A stretch of 64,000 nt of DNA from Streptomyces uncialis (GTDB lineage: Bacteria > Actinomycetota > Actinomycetes > Streptomycetales > Streptomycetaceae), in NCBI RefSeq assembly GCF_036250755.1, contig NZ_CP109583.1, positions 5,107,501 to 5,171,500 of the forward strand, in the 5' to 3' direction. Below the pieces are notes generated by a model. That model ran no database searches and was not told where the DNA came from. It worked only from the letters and a program-made list of their open reading frames with translations. Below, piece after piece: positions 53,348-61,024 of the stretch; the first letter of the stretch is position 1; every line of letters begins with the position of its first letter. A program made the translations under genes and the position numbers.

Positions 53348-54154
53348 ATGCGTGCAGTGAGCGGGGCCGACATCGCCCCCACCGCCTACGCCTGGGAGAT
53401 CCGGGCGAACGGGCTGAAGGTGAGGGCCGGACGGAAACGGATGGCCGTCGACGGGCTCGATCTGACCCTGGGCACCGGTGTGCACGGGCTGCTCGGTCCC
53501 AACGGGGCGGGCAAGACCACCCTCATCCGGGCCCTGGCCACCGTGCTGCGGCCCGCCGGAGGCGAACTGGAGCTGCTCGGGGAGTCCGTGGCCGGACTGG
53601 GCGAGCACCGCGCGCTGCGCCGCCGGATCGGTTATCTGCCGCAGGAGTTCGGCTACTACAAGCGGTTCACCGTCAGGGAGTTCGTCGAGTACATGGCGTG
53701 GCTGAAGGAGGTGCCGAAGGCGGACATCCCCGCGGCGGTGCAGCGCGCCGTGGAGCGGGTCGGCCTGGCCGACCGCGCCGACGAGCGGATGAAGGCCCTG
53801 TCGGGCGGGATGGTGCGCCGGGCCGGGATCGCCCAGGCCATCGTCAACGACCCGTCGATCCTGCTGCTGGACGAGCCGACGGCCGGGCTGGACCCGGCGC
53901 AGCGGCTGCGCTTCCGTGAACTGCTCCAGGAGCTGGGGACGGACACCTGTGTGGTCGTCTCGACGCATCTCGTGGAGGACGTGGCCGCCGCCTGCACCGA
54001 TGTGGTGCTGTTCGCCGAGGGGCGGCTGGTCTTCCAGGGCACCCCGCGCGAACTGGCCGAGGCGGGCGGCCCCGACCATGTGGGCGACAGTCCGCTGGAG
54101 CGCGGCTACTCGGCGCTGCTGGCCGGACCGGTGGGGACGAGGGGTGCCTGGTGA
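53348..54154 (+). CDS. ABC transporter ATP-binding protein
   Basis: 268 residues. Walker A LLGPNGAGKTTLIRAL, Q-loop IGYLPQEFGYYKRFTVREFV, signature ALSGGMVRRAGIAQAIV, Walker B SILLLDEPTAGLDPAQRLRF, H-loop VVSTHLVEDVAAAC. It belongs to the drug/Na-type exporter group (CcmA-like). ATG at 53348. The stop overlaps the start of the permease gene (GTGA). Its position behind an ECF sigma/anti-sigma pair suggests regulation by that sigma factor. Confidence 0.94.
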   Translation: MRAVSGADIAPTAYAWEIRANGLKVRAGRKRMAVDGLDLTLGTGVHGLLGPNGAGKTTLIRALATVLRPAGGELELLGESVAGLGEHRALRRRIGYLPQEFGYYKRFTVREFVEYMAWLKEVPKADIPAAVQRAVERVGLADRADERMKALSGGMVRRAGIAQAIVNDPSILLLDEPTAGLDPAQRLRFRELLQELGTDTCVVVSTHLVEDVAAACTDVVLFAEGRLVFQGTPRELAEAGGPDHVGDSPLERGYSALLAGPVGTRGAW

Positions 54155-55542
54155 ATCCGCGTATCGCACGTATCGAACTGCGGCGCTCCGCCGCCCCGTG
54201 GACCGGGGCGGTCGTCCTGGCGGCCGCGCTCGTGTTCCTGTGTCTCATACCCGGACCGTGGTCGACGGGCAGCGCGCTGTGGACGGCCCAGTGGACCTCC
54301 ATGGCCATGTGGACCCGGCACATGCTGGTCTTCCTGTGGCCGCTCGCCGTGGGACTCGGGGCGCTCCAGGGGCTGCGTGACCGGCGCTCGAAGATGACCG
54401 AACTGCTGGCCGGCACCCCGCGTCCCGCATGGCACCGGGCGGCCGTCCAGGCGGGCACGACGGCGTTCACGCTGGTCTCGGCCTTCGCGCTGCTCCTCCT
54501 GGTGGGCGCGGTACTGGTGCTCGCGGGTGACGCCTCGTACTTCCACCTCGGCTGGCTGCCCATCTCGCTGGTGGGGGCGCTCGGGCTGGGCGCGGGGGCC
54601 GTGTTCGGGATGGGGGCCGCGCGTGCGATGCCGTCGATCCTGACCCCGCCCGCGCTGGCCGTGGCCGCCCTGATGGTCACCAACTTCCTGCGGCACCACC
54701 GGTCCTCGGACGCCGAGGTGCCGCTCGCCCTCGTGCCGAACCCGGTCGCGCTGTTGGCACCGACGGTGGCGGAGGTGCACGAGACGCTGCTGACGCTCTC
54801 CGCCCCCGTGCATCTCGGGCAGACGGTCTGGCTGCTCGGCATGGCCGCGACGGGTGTCGCGCTGCTGGCCGCCGCGGGCCCGAGGGCCCGGCTGCTGGCC
54901 CTCACGCCTCTGGTGGTGGGCGGGGTCTTCGCCCTGCTCCTGTTCCCGGCCGGCCCGCGCGACACGTACGTCGTCGACCGGGAAGCGGCGGCGCAGGTGT
55001 GCGACGGGCCGGTGTGCGTGACGACGGTCCGGCAGGCGCGGCTCGACGGTATGGCGGGTCCCGCCAAGGAGGCGCTGCGGCTGCTGAGCGGCGCGCTGGG
55101 GGAGCGGGCGCCCGTCGGTGTCCGCGAGACCACCGCCCTGCGGGCGCTCAGCGCCACGCCGGAACGCCCGCGTGACGCCGTGCTCGTGGACTTCGACGAC
55201 GGGGCGCTGGCCGGTGCCCGGGGCGAGCGGCTGACCCGGTTCCTGATCGGGCAGGGCATCGTCCCGCTGTGCAGCCCCCGCAGCCGCACCGAGAGCGGTA
55301 CGTGGGAGGACGCCGCCGCGCAGAGCATCGCCGCCGCGTGGGTCCTCGGGGAGCAGCCCCGGCCGCTCGGCGGGACCATGATCTCCGCCAAGGGCCAGGC
55401 CGAGACGTCCGGTCCGGTGTGGAAGCGTTTCAGCGCGCTGCCGCGGGCGGAGCAGCGGGAGCGGATCGACGCCGCGCACACCGCCGCGCTCTCCTGCAAG
55501 GGCGACGCGCTCACCGAGCTGAACGGCGGTGCGCTCCGGTGA
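54151..55542 (+). CDS. ABC transporter permease-like membrane protein with external domain
   Basis: 463 residues. Six hydrophobic helices lie in the first about 265 residues (GAVVLAAALVFLCLIPGPW, MLVFLWPLAVGLGALQGLRD, AFALLLLVGAVLVLAGDASY and others), in the pattern of ABC-2 permeases. A soluble domain of about 190 residues then has a Cys pair (AAAQVCDGPVCVTTV) and a single Cys in LCSPRSR, probably outside the membrane. The extracytoplasmic domain is unusual for this class and resembles nothing I recognise. Overlaps both neighbours by GTGA. Confidence 0.85.
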   Translation: MNPRIARIELRRSAAPWTGAVVLAAALVFLCLIPGPWSTGSALWTAQWTSMAMWTRHMLVFLWPLAVGLGALQGLRDRRSKMTELLAGTPRPAWHRAAVQAGTTAFTLVSAFALLLLVGAVLVLAGDASYFHLGWLPISLVGALGLGAGAVFGMGAARAMPSILTPPALAVAALMVTNFLRHHRSSDAEVPLALVPNPVALLAPTVAEVHETLLTLSAPVHLGQTVWLLGMAATGVALLAAAGPRARLLALTPLVVGGVFALLLFPAGPRDTYVVDREAAAQVCDGPVCVTTVRQARLDGMAGPAKEALRLLSGALGERAPVGVRETTALRALSATPERPRDAVLVDFDDGALAGARGERLTRFLIGQGIVPLCSPRSRTESGTWEDAAAQSIAAAWVLGEQPRPLGGTMISAKGQAETSGPVWKRFSALPRAEQRERIDAAHTAALSCKGDALTELNGGALR

Positions 55543-56129
55543 GATGGCTGACGCTGTACGCGCGTTCGCGGCACGCGCCCGCCTCGCTCGCCGTGGTGCT
55601 GATCAGCGCGCTGGCGGTGTGGGCGCTCGCCCGGACCGGCGACGGGAAGCCGTGGAGCGGATGGCTGCCCGTGCTGGTCCTCGTCGCGGGGGCGGCGGCG
55701 GTCTCGGTCGGACTCGGCGGGCAGGACCCCGCGCTGGAGCGGACGGCCGCGATCCGCTGGATGCCCCGCAGGGTGGCGCACGTACTGCTCGGCGGTGTGC
55801 TGATCGGCGCGGTGCTGCTGGCGGTGCAGACGATGGACGGGCAGCAGACCTCCCCCGCCCTCGTCCTGCGCAACAGCGCGGGGCTGATGGGGCTCGTCGC
55901 CGTGGGGGCGGCCTGCTGGGGGAGGCAGTACGCGTGGACGCTGCCGTGCGTGTGGCTGGCGTTCTCCATGGTCGTCCCGCCCTCGACGGACGTGGTGACG
56001 CAGGTGCTGACCTGGATGCTGCTGCCGTCCGGCACGGCGGTCGGTACGTGGACGGCCCTCGTCCTGGCCGCCGCGGGGACCGCCGCCCACGCGGCCGTCG
56101 GCGTCGGGGGCGGGGGTGTGCGGCGCTGA
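55539..56129 (+). CDS. Second membrane subunit of the ABC system
   Basis: 196 residues with about five to six helices (ASLAVVLISALAVWALARTG, SGWLPVLVLVAGAAAVSVGL, VAHVLLGGVLIGAVLLAVQT, GTWTALVLAAAGTAAHAAVG). No motif is recognised; position and GTGA coupling to the permease indicate a partner subunit. The Gly-rich end runs into G-rich repeat sequence. Confidence 0.78.
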   Translation: MRWLTLYARSRHAPASLAVVLISALAVWALARTGDGKPWSGWLPVLVLVAGAAAVSVGLGGQDPALERTAAIRWMPRRVAHVLLGGVLIGAVLLAVQTMDGQQTSPALVLRNSAGLMGLVAVGAACWGRQYAWTLPCVWLAFSMVVPPSTDVVTQVLTWMLLPSGTAVGTWTALVLAAAGTAAHAAVGVGGGGVRR

Positions 56130-56290
56130 CGGGGTCGGGGTCGCGCGGTGCTGACGGGGTCGGTGGTGGGGGTACGCGGTGCTGACGGGGAGTGCGGTGT
56201 GCGGCTGGGGACCGGTGGCGGGTGGGTGGGGCGGGGTGCCGGTGCGCGGGGTGGGTGCGGTACGCGGGGCGGGCTGACAAGTTGGCGGGC

Positions 56291-56371
56291 GGGACGGCGG
56301 GACGGCGGGGTGGCGGGACGGCGGGACGGCGGGGTGGCGGGACGGCGGGACGGCGGGGTGGCGGGACGGCG
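56291..56371 (+). repeat. G-rich 24-bp tandem repeat, 3.4 copies
   Basis: A perfect 24-base unit (built from two GGGACGGC plus GGGGTGGC) repeats at 56291, 56315 and 56339, with a partial fourth. With the preceding GGTGCTGACGGGG repeats it fills the 290 bases between the ABC operon and the next gene. Regular GGG/GGGG runs on the plus strand could fold into a G-quadruplex or affect transcription termination. Confidence 0.85.
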
Positions 56372-56379
56372 CCCCGGGG

Positions 56380-56410
56380 TTGACCTCAACCGCGGTTGAC
56401 GTTCGAGGAT
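56380..56410 (+). promoter_or_regulatory. Promoter with 19-bp spacer and inner palindrome
   Basis: TTGACC at 56380-56385 and GAGGAT at 56405-56410 are separated by 19 bases containing the perfect palindrome CAACCGCGGTTG. The -10-like element ends 6 bases before the ATG at 56417, so the transcript may be leaderless. The dyad within an over-long spacer is typical of MerR/SoxR-type control. GAGGA could alternatively be the ribosome binding site. Confidence 0.5.
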
Positions 56411-56416
56411 CGGTCC

Positions 56417-56818
56417 ATGACCACCAGTGACGACGCCATCCTGCTCTTCCACAACACCATGCGGATCACCGACGGACATGTGGAGGGCTTCCGGGAGGCC
56501 ATCGCCCAGGCGGTGGGGTTCGCCGAGCGGCACGGGCCCCAGCTCATGGTCGAGGTCTTCGTCGACGAGCGGCGGATGACCGCCCACAGCTTCCAGCTCT
56601 TCCGGGACTCGGACGCGGTCCGCGCGCACTGGAAGCTCGCGGACCCGTACATCCAGGGGGTGATGGAGCACTGCCGGGTGGAGCGCTTCGAGGTGTACGG
56701 CGAGCCGGACGACGACGTGCTGGCGGGGGTGCGGGCGGGGATCGGGGACGGCGAGCTCGCGATCGCCCCGCGTACCGCCGGTTTCCTGAGCTTCGGTCAG
56801 GGGGCGGCGGGGGCGTAA
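56417..56818 (+). CDS. Small protein, possible dimeric alpha/beta-barrel (ABM-like) fold
   Basis: 133 residues: AILLFHNTMRITDGHVEGFR, AVGFAERHGPQLMVEVFVDE, AHSFQLFRDSDAVRAHWKLA and VERFEVYGEPDDDVLAG. The strand-helix-strand pattern with HSFQLFRDSDAVRAHW looks like the ABM/ferredoxin-like fold of small monooxygenase-type proteins, but no catalytic motif is certain. It stands alone behind a MerR-type promoter. Confidence 0.68.
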   Translation: MTTSDDAILLFHNTMRITDGHVEGFREAIAQAVGFAERHGPQLMVEVFVDERRMTAHSFQLFRDSDAVRAHWKLADPYIQGVMEHCRVERFEVYGEPDDDVLAGVRAGIGDGELAIAPRTAGFLSFGQGAAGA

Positions 56819-56873
56819 GGGTCCGGTCACCGGTGTGAAGGGGAAACCGTGCGGTGGGGACTCCGGGCCGTGC

Positions 56874-56894
56874 TTGTTGCCGGACCGGCAACAA
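56874..56894. promoter_or_regulatory. 21-bp perfect palindrome upstream of the methyltransferase gene
   Basis: TTGTTGCCGG at 56874-56883 and CCGGCAACAA at 56885-56894 flank a single A. It lies 80 bases before the methyltransferase start, and TTTGACG follows two bases later at 56896 as a possible -35. An operator for a dimeric repressor is the simplest reading; as RNA the one-base loop would be strained. Confidence 0.6.
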
Positions 56895-56974
56895 TGTTTG
56901 ACGTTTCCCGGGGTGTCCGGCGAGCTTGGGGGCAGGTGCCGCAGGCATCGCGCAGCCGTCACGGAGGAGCCTCG

Positions 56975-57613
56975 ATGTCGATCCCGCAGATCACCGACCC
57001 GGCGGAGTTCTGGGAAGACCGCTACCGTTCCGACGCGCGCGTCTGGAGCGGCAACCCCAACCCGCTGCTCGTACGGGAGGCCGCCGGCCTGGCGCCGGGC
57101 ACCGCCCTGGACCTGGGCTGCGGTGAGGGCGGTGACGTCCTGTGGCTGGCCGCGCGCGGCTGGCGGGTGACCGGCGTCGACATCTCCGCCACCGCGCTGG
57201 AGCGGGCGGCGGCCCATGCCGCGGAGGCCGGTTTCGCGGACCGGGTCGCGTTCGAGCGGCACGAACTCGGGGTGACGTTCCCGCAGGGCAGCTTCGACCT
57301 GGTCAGCGCCCAGTTCCTCCAGTCGCCCGTGGCCCTGGACCAGGACGGTGTGCTCAAGCGGGCCGCCGGGGCGGTCGCGCCCGGGGGCACCCTGCTGATC
57401 GGTATGCACGGCGGCTGGCCGACCTGGATGGAGAAGCACGAGCACCCGTTCGACGCCGACTTCCCCACCCTCCAGGGCGTCCTCACGGCCCTCGCCCTGC
57501 CGGACACCTGGCGCGTGGACACCCTGGAGGCCGTGGAACGCCCCTCACCGTCCCCCGAGGGCAAGCCGGGCACCCGTGCGGACAATGTGTGGCGGCTGAC
57601 CCGGACGGTGTGA
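56975..57613 (+). CDS. Class I SAM-dependent methyltransferase
   Basis: 212 residues. FWEDRYRSDARVWSGNPNPL is followed by motif I TALDLGCGEGGDVLWLAARG and WRVTGVDISATALERAAAHA, then FPQGSFDLVSAQFLQSPVAL. Similar to the thiopurine/tellurite-resistance (TehB-like) and small-molecule methyltransferase group. The substrate is unknown. ATG at 56975 has SD GGAGGAGCC. It is preceded by a 21-bp palindrome, suggesting repressor control. Confidence 0.88.
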   Translation: MSIPQITDPAEFWEDRYRSDARVWSGNPNPLLVREAAGLAPGTALDLGCGEGGDVLWLAARGWRVTGVDISATALERAAAHAAEAGFADRVAFERHELGVTFPQGSFDLVSAQFLQSPVALDQDGVLKRAAGAVAPGGTLLIGMHGGWPTWMEKHEHPFDADFPTLQGVLTALALPDTWRVDTLEAVERPSPSPEGKPGTRADNVWRLTRTV

Positions 57614-57869
57614 GCGGCTGGCGGTCCGCTTTCGGTGGTCCTGGGCCGACCTGCGTATACGTGTTCGCAGTGGCCCGGCGCACGTGTTCGCGCGGCAGCC
57701 GTTCGGGGCGCCTCGCGTATGGCCTGTGTCAACGTCCGGGCCCGGGGCGTCAGCGTCCCGTCAGGGGGCGGGGCGTGGGCGGTGGGGGCGGGCATAGCGT
57801 CGTCGGACAGGTCCCGGACACCCCCCCCGGACCGCCCCGGGCACCCGTCCGGAACCGACGGAGGACCGT

Positions 57870-58220
57870 ATGCCCGACACGCCCCTCACCGACGACCCCG
57901 AACCCGCCGAACGGACCCCGGCCGGACCCCCGCGCACGCTGTACGTGCCGGTCCGGCCGGGGTCCGCCGGGTGCTCGGCCCGGACGTTCCGTACGCCGCT
58001 GGGCGAACGTACGGCCGTCGGGTTCACGAGTGCCGACCGGCTGGTGGCCGCCCTCGGCGGCGGACAGCCCTGGGTCAGGCTCGCCGCGACCGCGCTGCGC
58101 GCGCTGACCGCACCGCTCGGGGTCGCCCGGATCACCGTGGACCCCGCCTTCGTGGCCCCGGTCGTCACACCGGTGATCCCGGTCGCGCCCGTCCGCGCCG
58201 CCGCACTCGTGGAGGTCTGA
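57870..58220 (+). CDS. SAV_915-like conserved protein
   Basis: 116 residues. PPRTLYVPVRPGSAGCSARTF and RTAVGFTSADRLVAALGGGQ (residues 45-65) resemble the SAV_915 family and SseB-like fold used in some secretion-associated proteins. A hydrophobic Val/Ala/Pro tail follows. Only four bases separate it from the lysA-like gene, so they form an operon. Role unknown. Confidence 0.7.
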   Translation: MPDTPLTDDPEPAERTPAGPPRTLYVPVRPGSAGCSARTFRTPLGERTAVGFTSADRLVAALGGGQPWVRLAATALRALTAPLGVARITVDPAFVAPVVTPVIPVAPVRAAALVEV

Positions 58221-58224
58221 CGCC

Positions 58225-59571
58225 ATGACCGCACTCGACACCGCCCCCGCCGCGCCCGTCCGCCGGCCCGAGGACCTCTCCGTCTGGCCCGCGTCGGCCG
58301 GGCTCCTCGCCCACGGCGACCTCGCCGTCGGCGGGGTGTCGCCGGCCGGGCTCGCCCAGCGGTACGGCACCCCCGCGTACGTCCTGGACGAGGGCGAGGT
58401 GCGCGAGCGCTGCCGCCGCTACAAGGCCGCGTTCCCGGAGGCCGAGGCCGAAGTCGTCTACGCCGCCAAGGCGTTCCTGTGCCGGGCCATGGTCAACTGG
58501 GTCCGCGAGGAGGGGCTCGGGCTCGACGTGTGCTCCGCCGGGGAGCTCGAACTCGCCGTGACCAGCGGGTTCCCCGCCGACCGGATCGTCCTGCACGGCA
58601 ACGCCAAGAGCCCGTACGACCTCGCGACCGCGCTGCGCCTCGGGGTCGGACGCATCGTCATCGACAGCGCCTCGGAGGTCGCGAGGCTCGCCGCCGCGGT
58701 CGGTCCCGGCGGTACGCAGCGGGTCATGGTCCGGGTCGTGCCCGGGATCGTCGCCGGAGGGCACGAGAAGATCCGTACCGGCGGCGAGGACCAGAAGTTC
58801 GGGCTGTCGCTCACCGACGGGTCCGCCCAGCACACCATCGCGCGGATACTCGACCAGCCCCAGTTGCGGCTGACCGGGCTGCACGTCCATCTCGGATCGC
58901 AGATCACCACGGTGAAGCCGTATCTCGCGGCCGTGCGCAGGGTCGTCGGGCTGATGGCCGCGCTGCGGCGGCGGCACGGGCTCGTGCTGCCGGAACTCGA
59001 CCTCGGCGGCGGCCACGGGATCGCCTACCGGGCCGGTGAGGACGCCCTCGACGTGACCTCCCTCGCCCGCAAGGTCCGCGCCGAACTGGCCTCCGGATGC
59101 GCCGCCGCGGGGATCGGGGTGCCCCGGCTGATCGTGGAGCCGGGGCGGGCCGTCGCCGGTCCGGCCGGGGTCGCCCTGTACCGGGTGCTCGCCGTGAAGC
59201 GCACCGGCAAGCGGCTGTTCGTCGCCGTGGACGGGGGCATGAGCGACAACCCGAGACCCGCGCTGTACGGCGTCCGGTACGCGCCCCGGCTCATCGGGCG
59301 GGCCTCGCGCGCCGAACCCGCGAACGTGACGGTCGTGGGACGGCACTGCGAGGCCGGGGACATCCTCGCCGCCGAGACGGCGCTGCCCGGTGACGTCCGC
59401 CCCGGCGATCTGCTCGCGGTGCCGGTCGCCGGGGCGTACCAGCTGTCGATGGCGTCCGGCTACAACCTCGTCGGCCGGCCGCCCGTGGTCGCCGTACGGG
59501 ACGGGCGCGCCCGGCTGCTCGTACGCCGTGAGTCACTGGAGGACATGTGCGGACGGGACGTGGGGGTGTAG
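58225..59571 (+). CDS. lysA: Diaminopimelate decarboxylase (LysA-like)
   Basis: 448 residues, fold-type III PLP enzyme. PLP lysine in EVVYAAKAFLCRAM, LGLDVCSAGELELAVTSGF, HGNAKSPYDL, LHVHLGSQIT, LDLGGGHGIAYR, the phosphate-binding EPGRAVAGPAG, the specificity region GRHCEAGDIL and the C-terminal GAYQLSMASGYNLVGRP. It converts meso-DAP to lysine. Since streptomycetes often carry more than one such gene and this one sits in operon with a SAV_915-like gene, it could be an accessory paralogue acting in a specialised pathway. Confidence 0.9.
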   Translation: MTALDTAPAAPVRRPEDLSVWPASAGLLAHGDLAVGGVSPAGLAQRYGTPAYVLDEGEVRERCRRYKAAFPEAEAEVVYAAKAFLCRAMVNWVREEGLGLDVCSAGELELAVTSGFPADRIVLHGNAKSPYDLATALRLGVGRIVIDSASEVARLAAAVGPGGTQRVMVRVVPGIVAGGHEKIRTGGEDQKFGLSLTDGSAQHTIARILDQPQLRLTGLHVHLGSQITTVKPYLAAVRRVVGLMAALRRRHGLVLPELDLGGGHGIAYRAGEDALDVTSLARKVRAELASGCAAAGIGVPRLIVEPGRAVAGPAGVALYRVLAVKRTGKRLFVAVDGGMSDNPRPALYGVRYAPRLIGRASRAEPANVTVVGRHCEAGDILAAETALPGDVRPGDLLAVPVAGAYQLSMASGYNLVGRPPVVAVRDGRARLLVRRESLEDMCGRDVGV

Positions 59572-59729
59572 GCCGGGTACGTCCGCGGGGGTGGCCGGGG
59601 GTGGGCCGCGGTGGGCCGTCGTGCCTCCCCCCGCTTCCGGCCCGCCCGTCCGCATGTCCTTCGGTGGTTCCGTCGTCCGTCGTTCCTGGGGGTTCCGCCG
59701 TGCTCATGTGTCGCGCGGGCCGGGGGCGT

Positions 59730-60371
59730 TCAGTCCAGGGCGCGGGCGACGCGGAGGTTCCAGCGGCCCGACCGGCCGGTGAGTTCCACGGCGCCGAGGG
59801 GTTCCACGTCGAGGCGCCGGAACGCGGGGGCGGGCAGGTCCAGGGCGTGGGCGACGGCCGCGCGGACGACGTCCGGTTCGACGACGGCGACCAACCGGCC
59901 GGTACCGGAGGCGCGTTCCGCGTCCCGGGTGGTGTCCAGCCAGGCGCCCACGCGGGTGCGCAGGCTCAGCAGGGACTCGCCGCCGTGCGGGGCGGCGGCC
60001 GGGTCCGACAGCCAGCTGACCAGGGCCTTCGGGTCCTCGGCGGAGACCTCCGCGAGGGTGCGGCCCCGCCAGCGGCCCATGTCCGGCCCGGCCAGCGCGG
60101 GCACCTCCTCGGGCATCTCCCCGGGCGCGGGAACGGCGTCCGGGGCGGGTCCCCGGAGGGCGTCGGCGGTGGCTCGGCAGCGGTGGCACGGGGACACCAC
60201 CCAGCGGGCCGTCCCGCGCGGGAACGTGCCGCGCAGGGCCGCGCCCGCCCCCGCCGCACGGGCCAGCGCCGCCGGGTCCACGGGGCCGTCGCCGGAGAAC
60301 CGCGCCTCCCGCAGATCCCGGCCGCCGGCCGGGGCGATCAGCGTCAGCCGGATGGTCGTCGTACCGCTCAT
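59730..60371 (-). CDS. Histidine phosphatase-like protein with degenerate active site
   Basis: 213 residues. The fold follows the phosphoglycerate-mutase/CobC pattern (VVSPCHRCRATADALRG, DMGRWRGRTLAEVSAEDPKA, AAPHGGESLLSLRTRVGAWL, RLVAVVEPDVVRAAVAHALD). The catalytic R-H-G at the N-terminus is replaced (LIAPAGGRDLREARF) and the second His is Glu (VVEPDVV), so it is probably not a phosphatase. It lies back to back with the cobalamin riboswitch and cobalt transporter, where such proteins commonly sit; a cobalt/cobalamin role is inferred from context. Confidence 0.82.
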   Translation of the reverse strand: MSGTTTIRLTLIAPAGGRDLREARFSGDGPVDPAALARAAGAGAALRGTFPRGTARWVVSPCHRCRATADALRGPAPDAVPAPGEMPEEVPALAGPDMGRWRGRTLAEVSAEDPKALVSWLSDPAAAPHGGESLLSLRTRVGAWLDTTRDAERASGTGRLVAVVEPDVVRAAVAHALDLPAPAFRRLDVEPLGAVELTGRSGRWNLRVARALD

Positions 60372-60613
60372 CTCAGTGCCTCGTTCCCGTCCGCCGGACC
60401 CGTGGTGCCGGTGCGTCCCGGGTCGGCCCTCTTTCCCGGGCCCCGGCCGCGCGGTACGTTCTCGTGGCGCTTGAACGGGCAACCAGCCGGGCGCGGTCAG
60501 TGACATCGGCCGACGACGGCCGGTCGACGACGGTCAGTCGGTGGCGTCCAGCCGCTGACGGACGGTCGGGGACAGGCCGTCGGCGGCAGAGGGCGTGACC
60601 TCAACAGACAACC

Positions 60614-60735
60614 GACGAGGGCGGGACGGAAGCCGGTGGGACTCCGGCACGGTCGCGCCACTGTAAGCCCGTACGGCCGCTCCCCGGGAGGGGACCGGTG
60701 GGCGAAGTCAGACCCGTGGCCCTCGTCACCCGCAC
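60614..60735 (+). ncRNA. Cobalamin riboswitch
   Basis: Core motifs of the adenosylcobalamin aptamer: GCGGGACGGAAGCCGGTGGG, ACTCCGGCACGGTCGCGCCA, CTGTAAGC, and the B12-box variant GGGCGAAGTCAGACCCG. Closing helix P1 is perfect: GACGAGGGC at 60614-60622 pairs with GCCCTCGTC at 60719-60727. The SD AGGAGG of cbtB follows at 60761, about 34 bases past P1, so the likely output is control of translation start. Cobalamin should lower cobalt uptake. Confidence 0.93.
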
Positions 60736-60774
60736 CACCGAGCAGGGACGCGAGTTCCCCAGGAGGTCCTTCAT

Positions 60775-61005
60775 ATGGCGCAGTCCGCCGTCCAGCCGGG
60801 TGTCTCACCGGTCTCACCCGTCGTACTCCCCGACAAGCTCCCGCTGAAGGTCATCGCGCCCTGGGCCGTCTTCGGCGGGGTGCTGATGCTGATACTGCTG
60901 TACTTCGTCGGCGCCGAACAGGGCGCCGTGGCCCTGGTCTCCGGCGAGGGCGTGCACGAATGGGTGCACGACGCACGCCATCTGCTCGGCTACCCCTGCC
61001 ACTGA
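60775..61005 (+). CDS. cbtB: Cobalt transporter small subunit CbtB
   Basis: 76 residues: one membrane helix (APWAVFGGVLMLILLYFVGA) and the His-rich C-terminus HEWVHDARHLLGYPCH, the CbtB hallmark that binds the metal. SD AGGAGG lies 8 bases before the ATG. Directly controlled by the cobalamin riboswitch; 19 bases upstream of cbtA. Confidence 0.94.
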   Translation: MAQSAVQPGVSPVSPVVLPDKLPLKVIAPWAVFGGVLMLILLYFVGAEQGAVALVSGEGVHEWVHDARHLLGYPCH

Positions 61006-61024
61006 CGGAGGCAGGACAGCGCTC

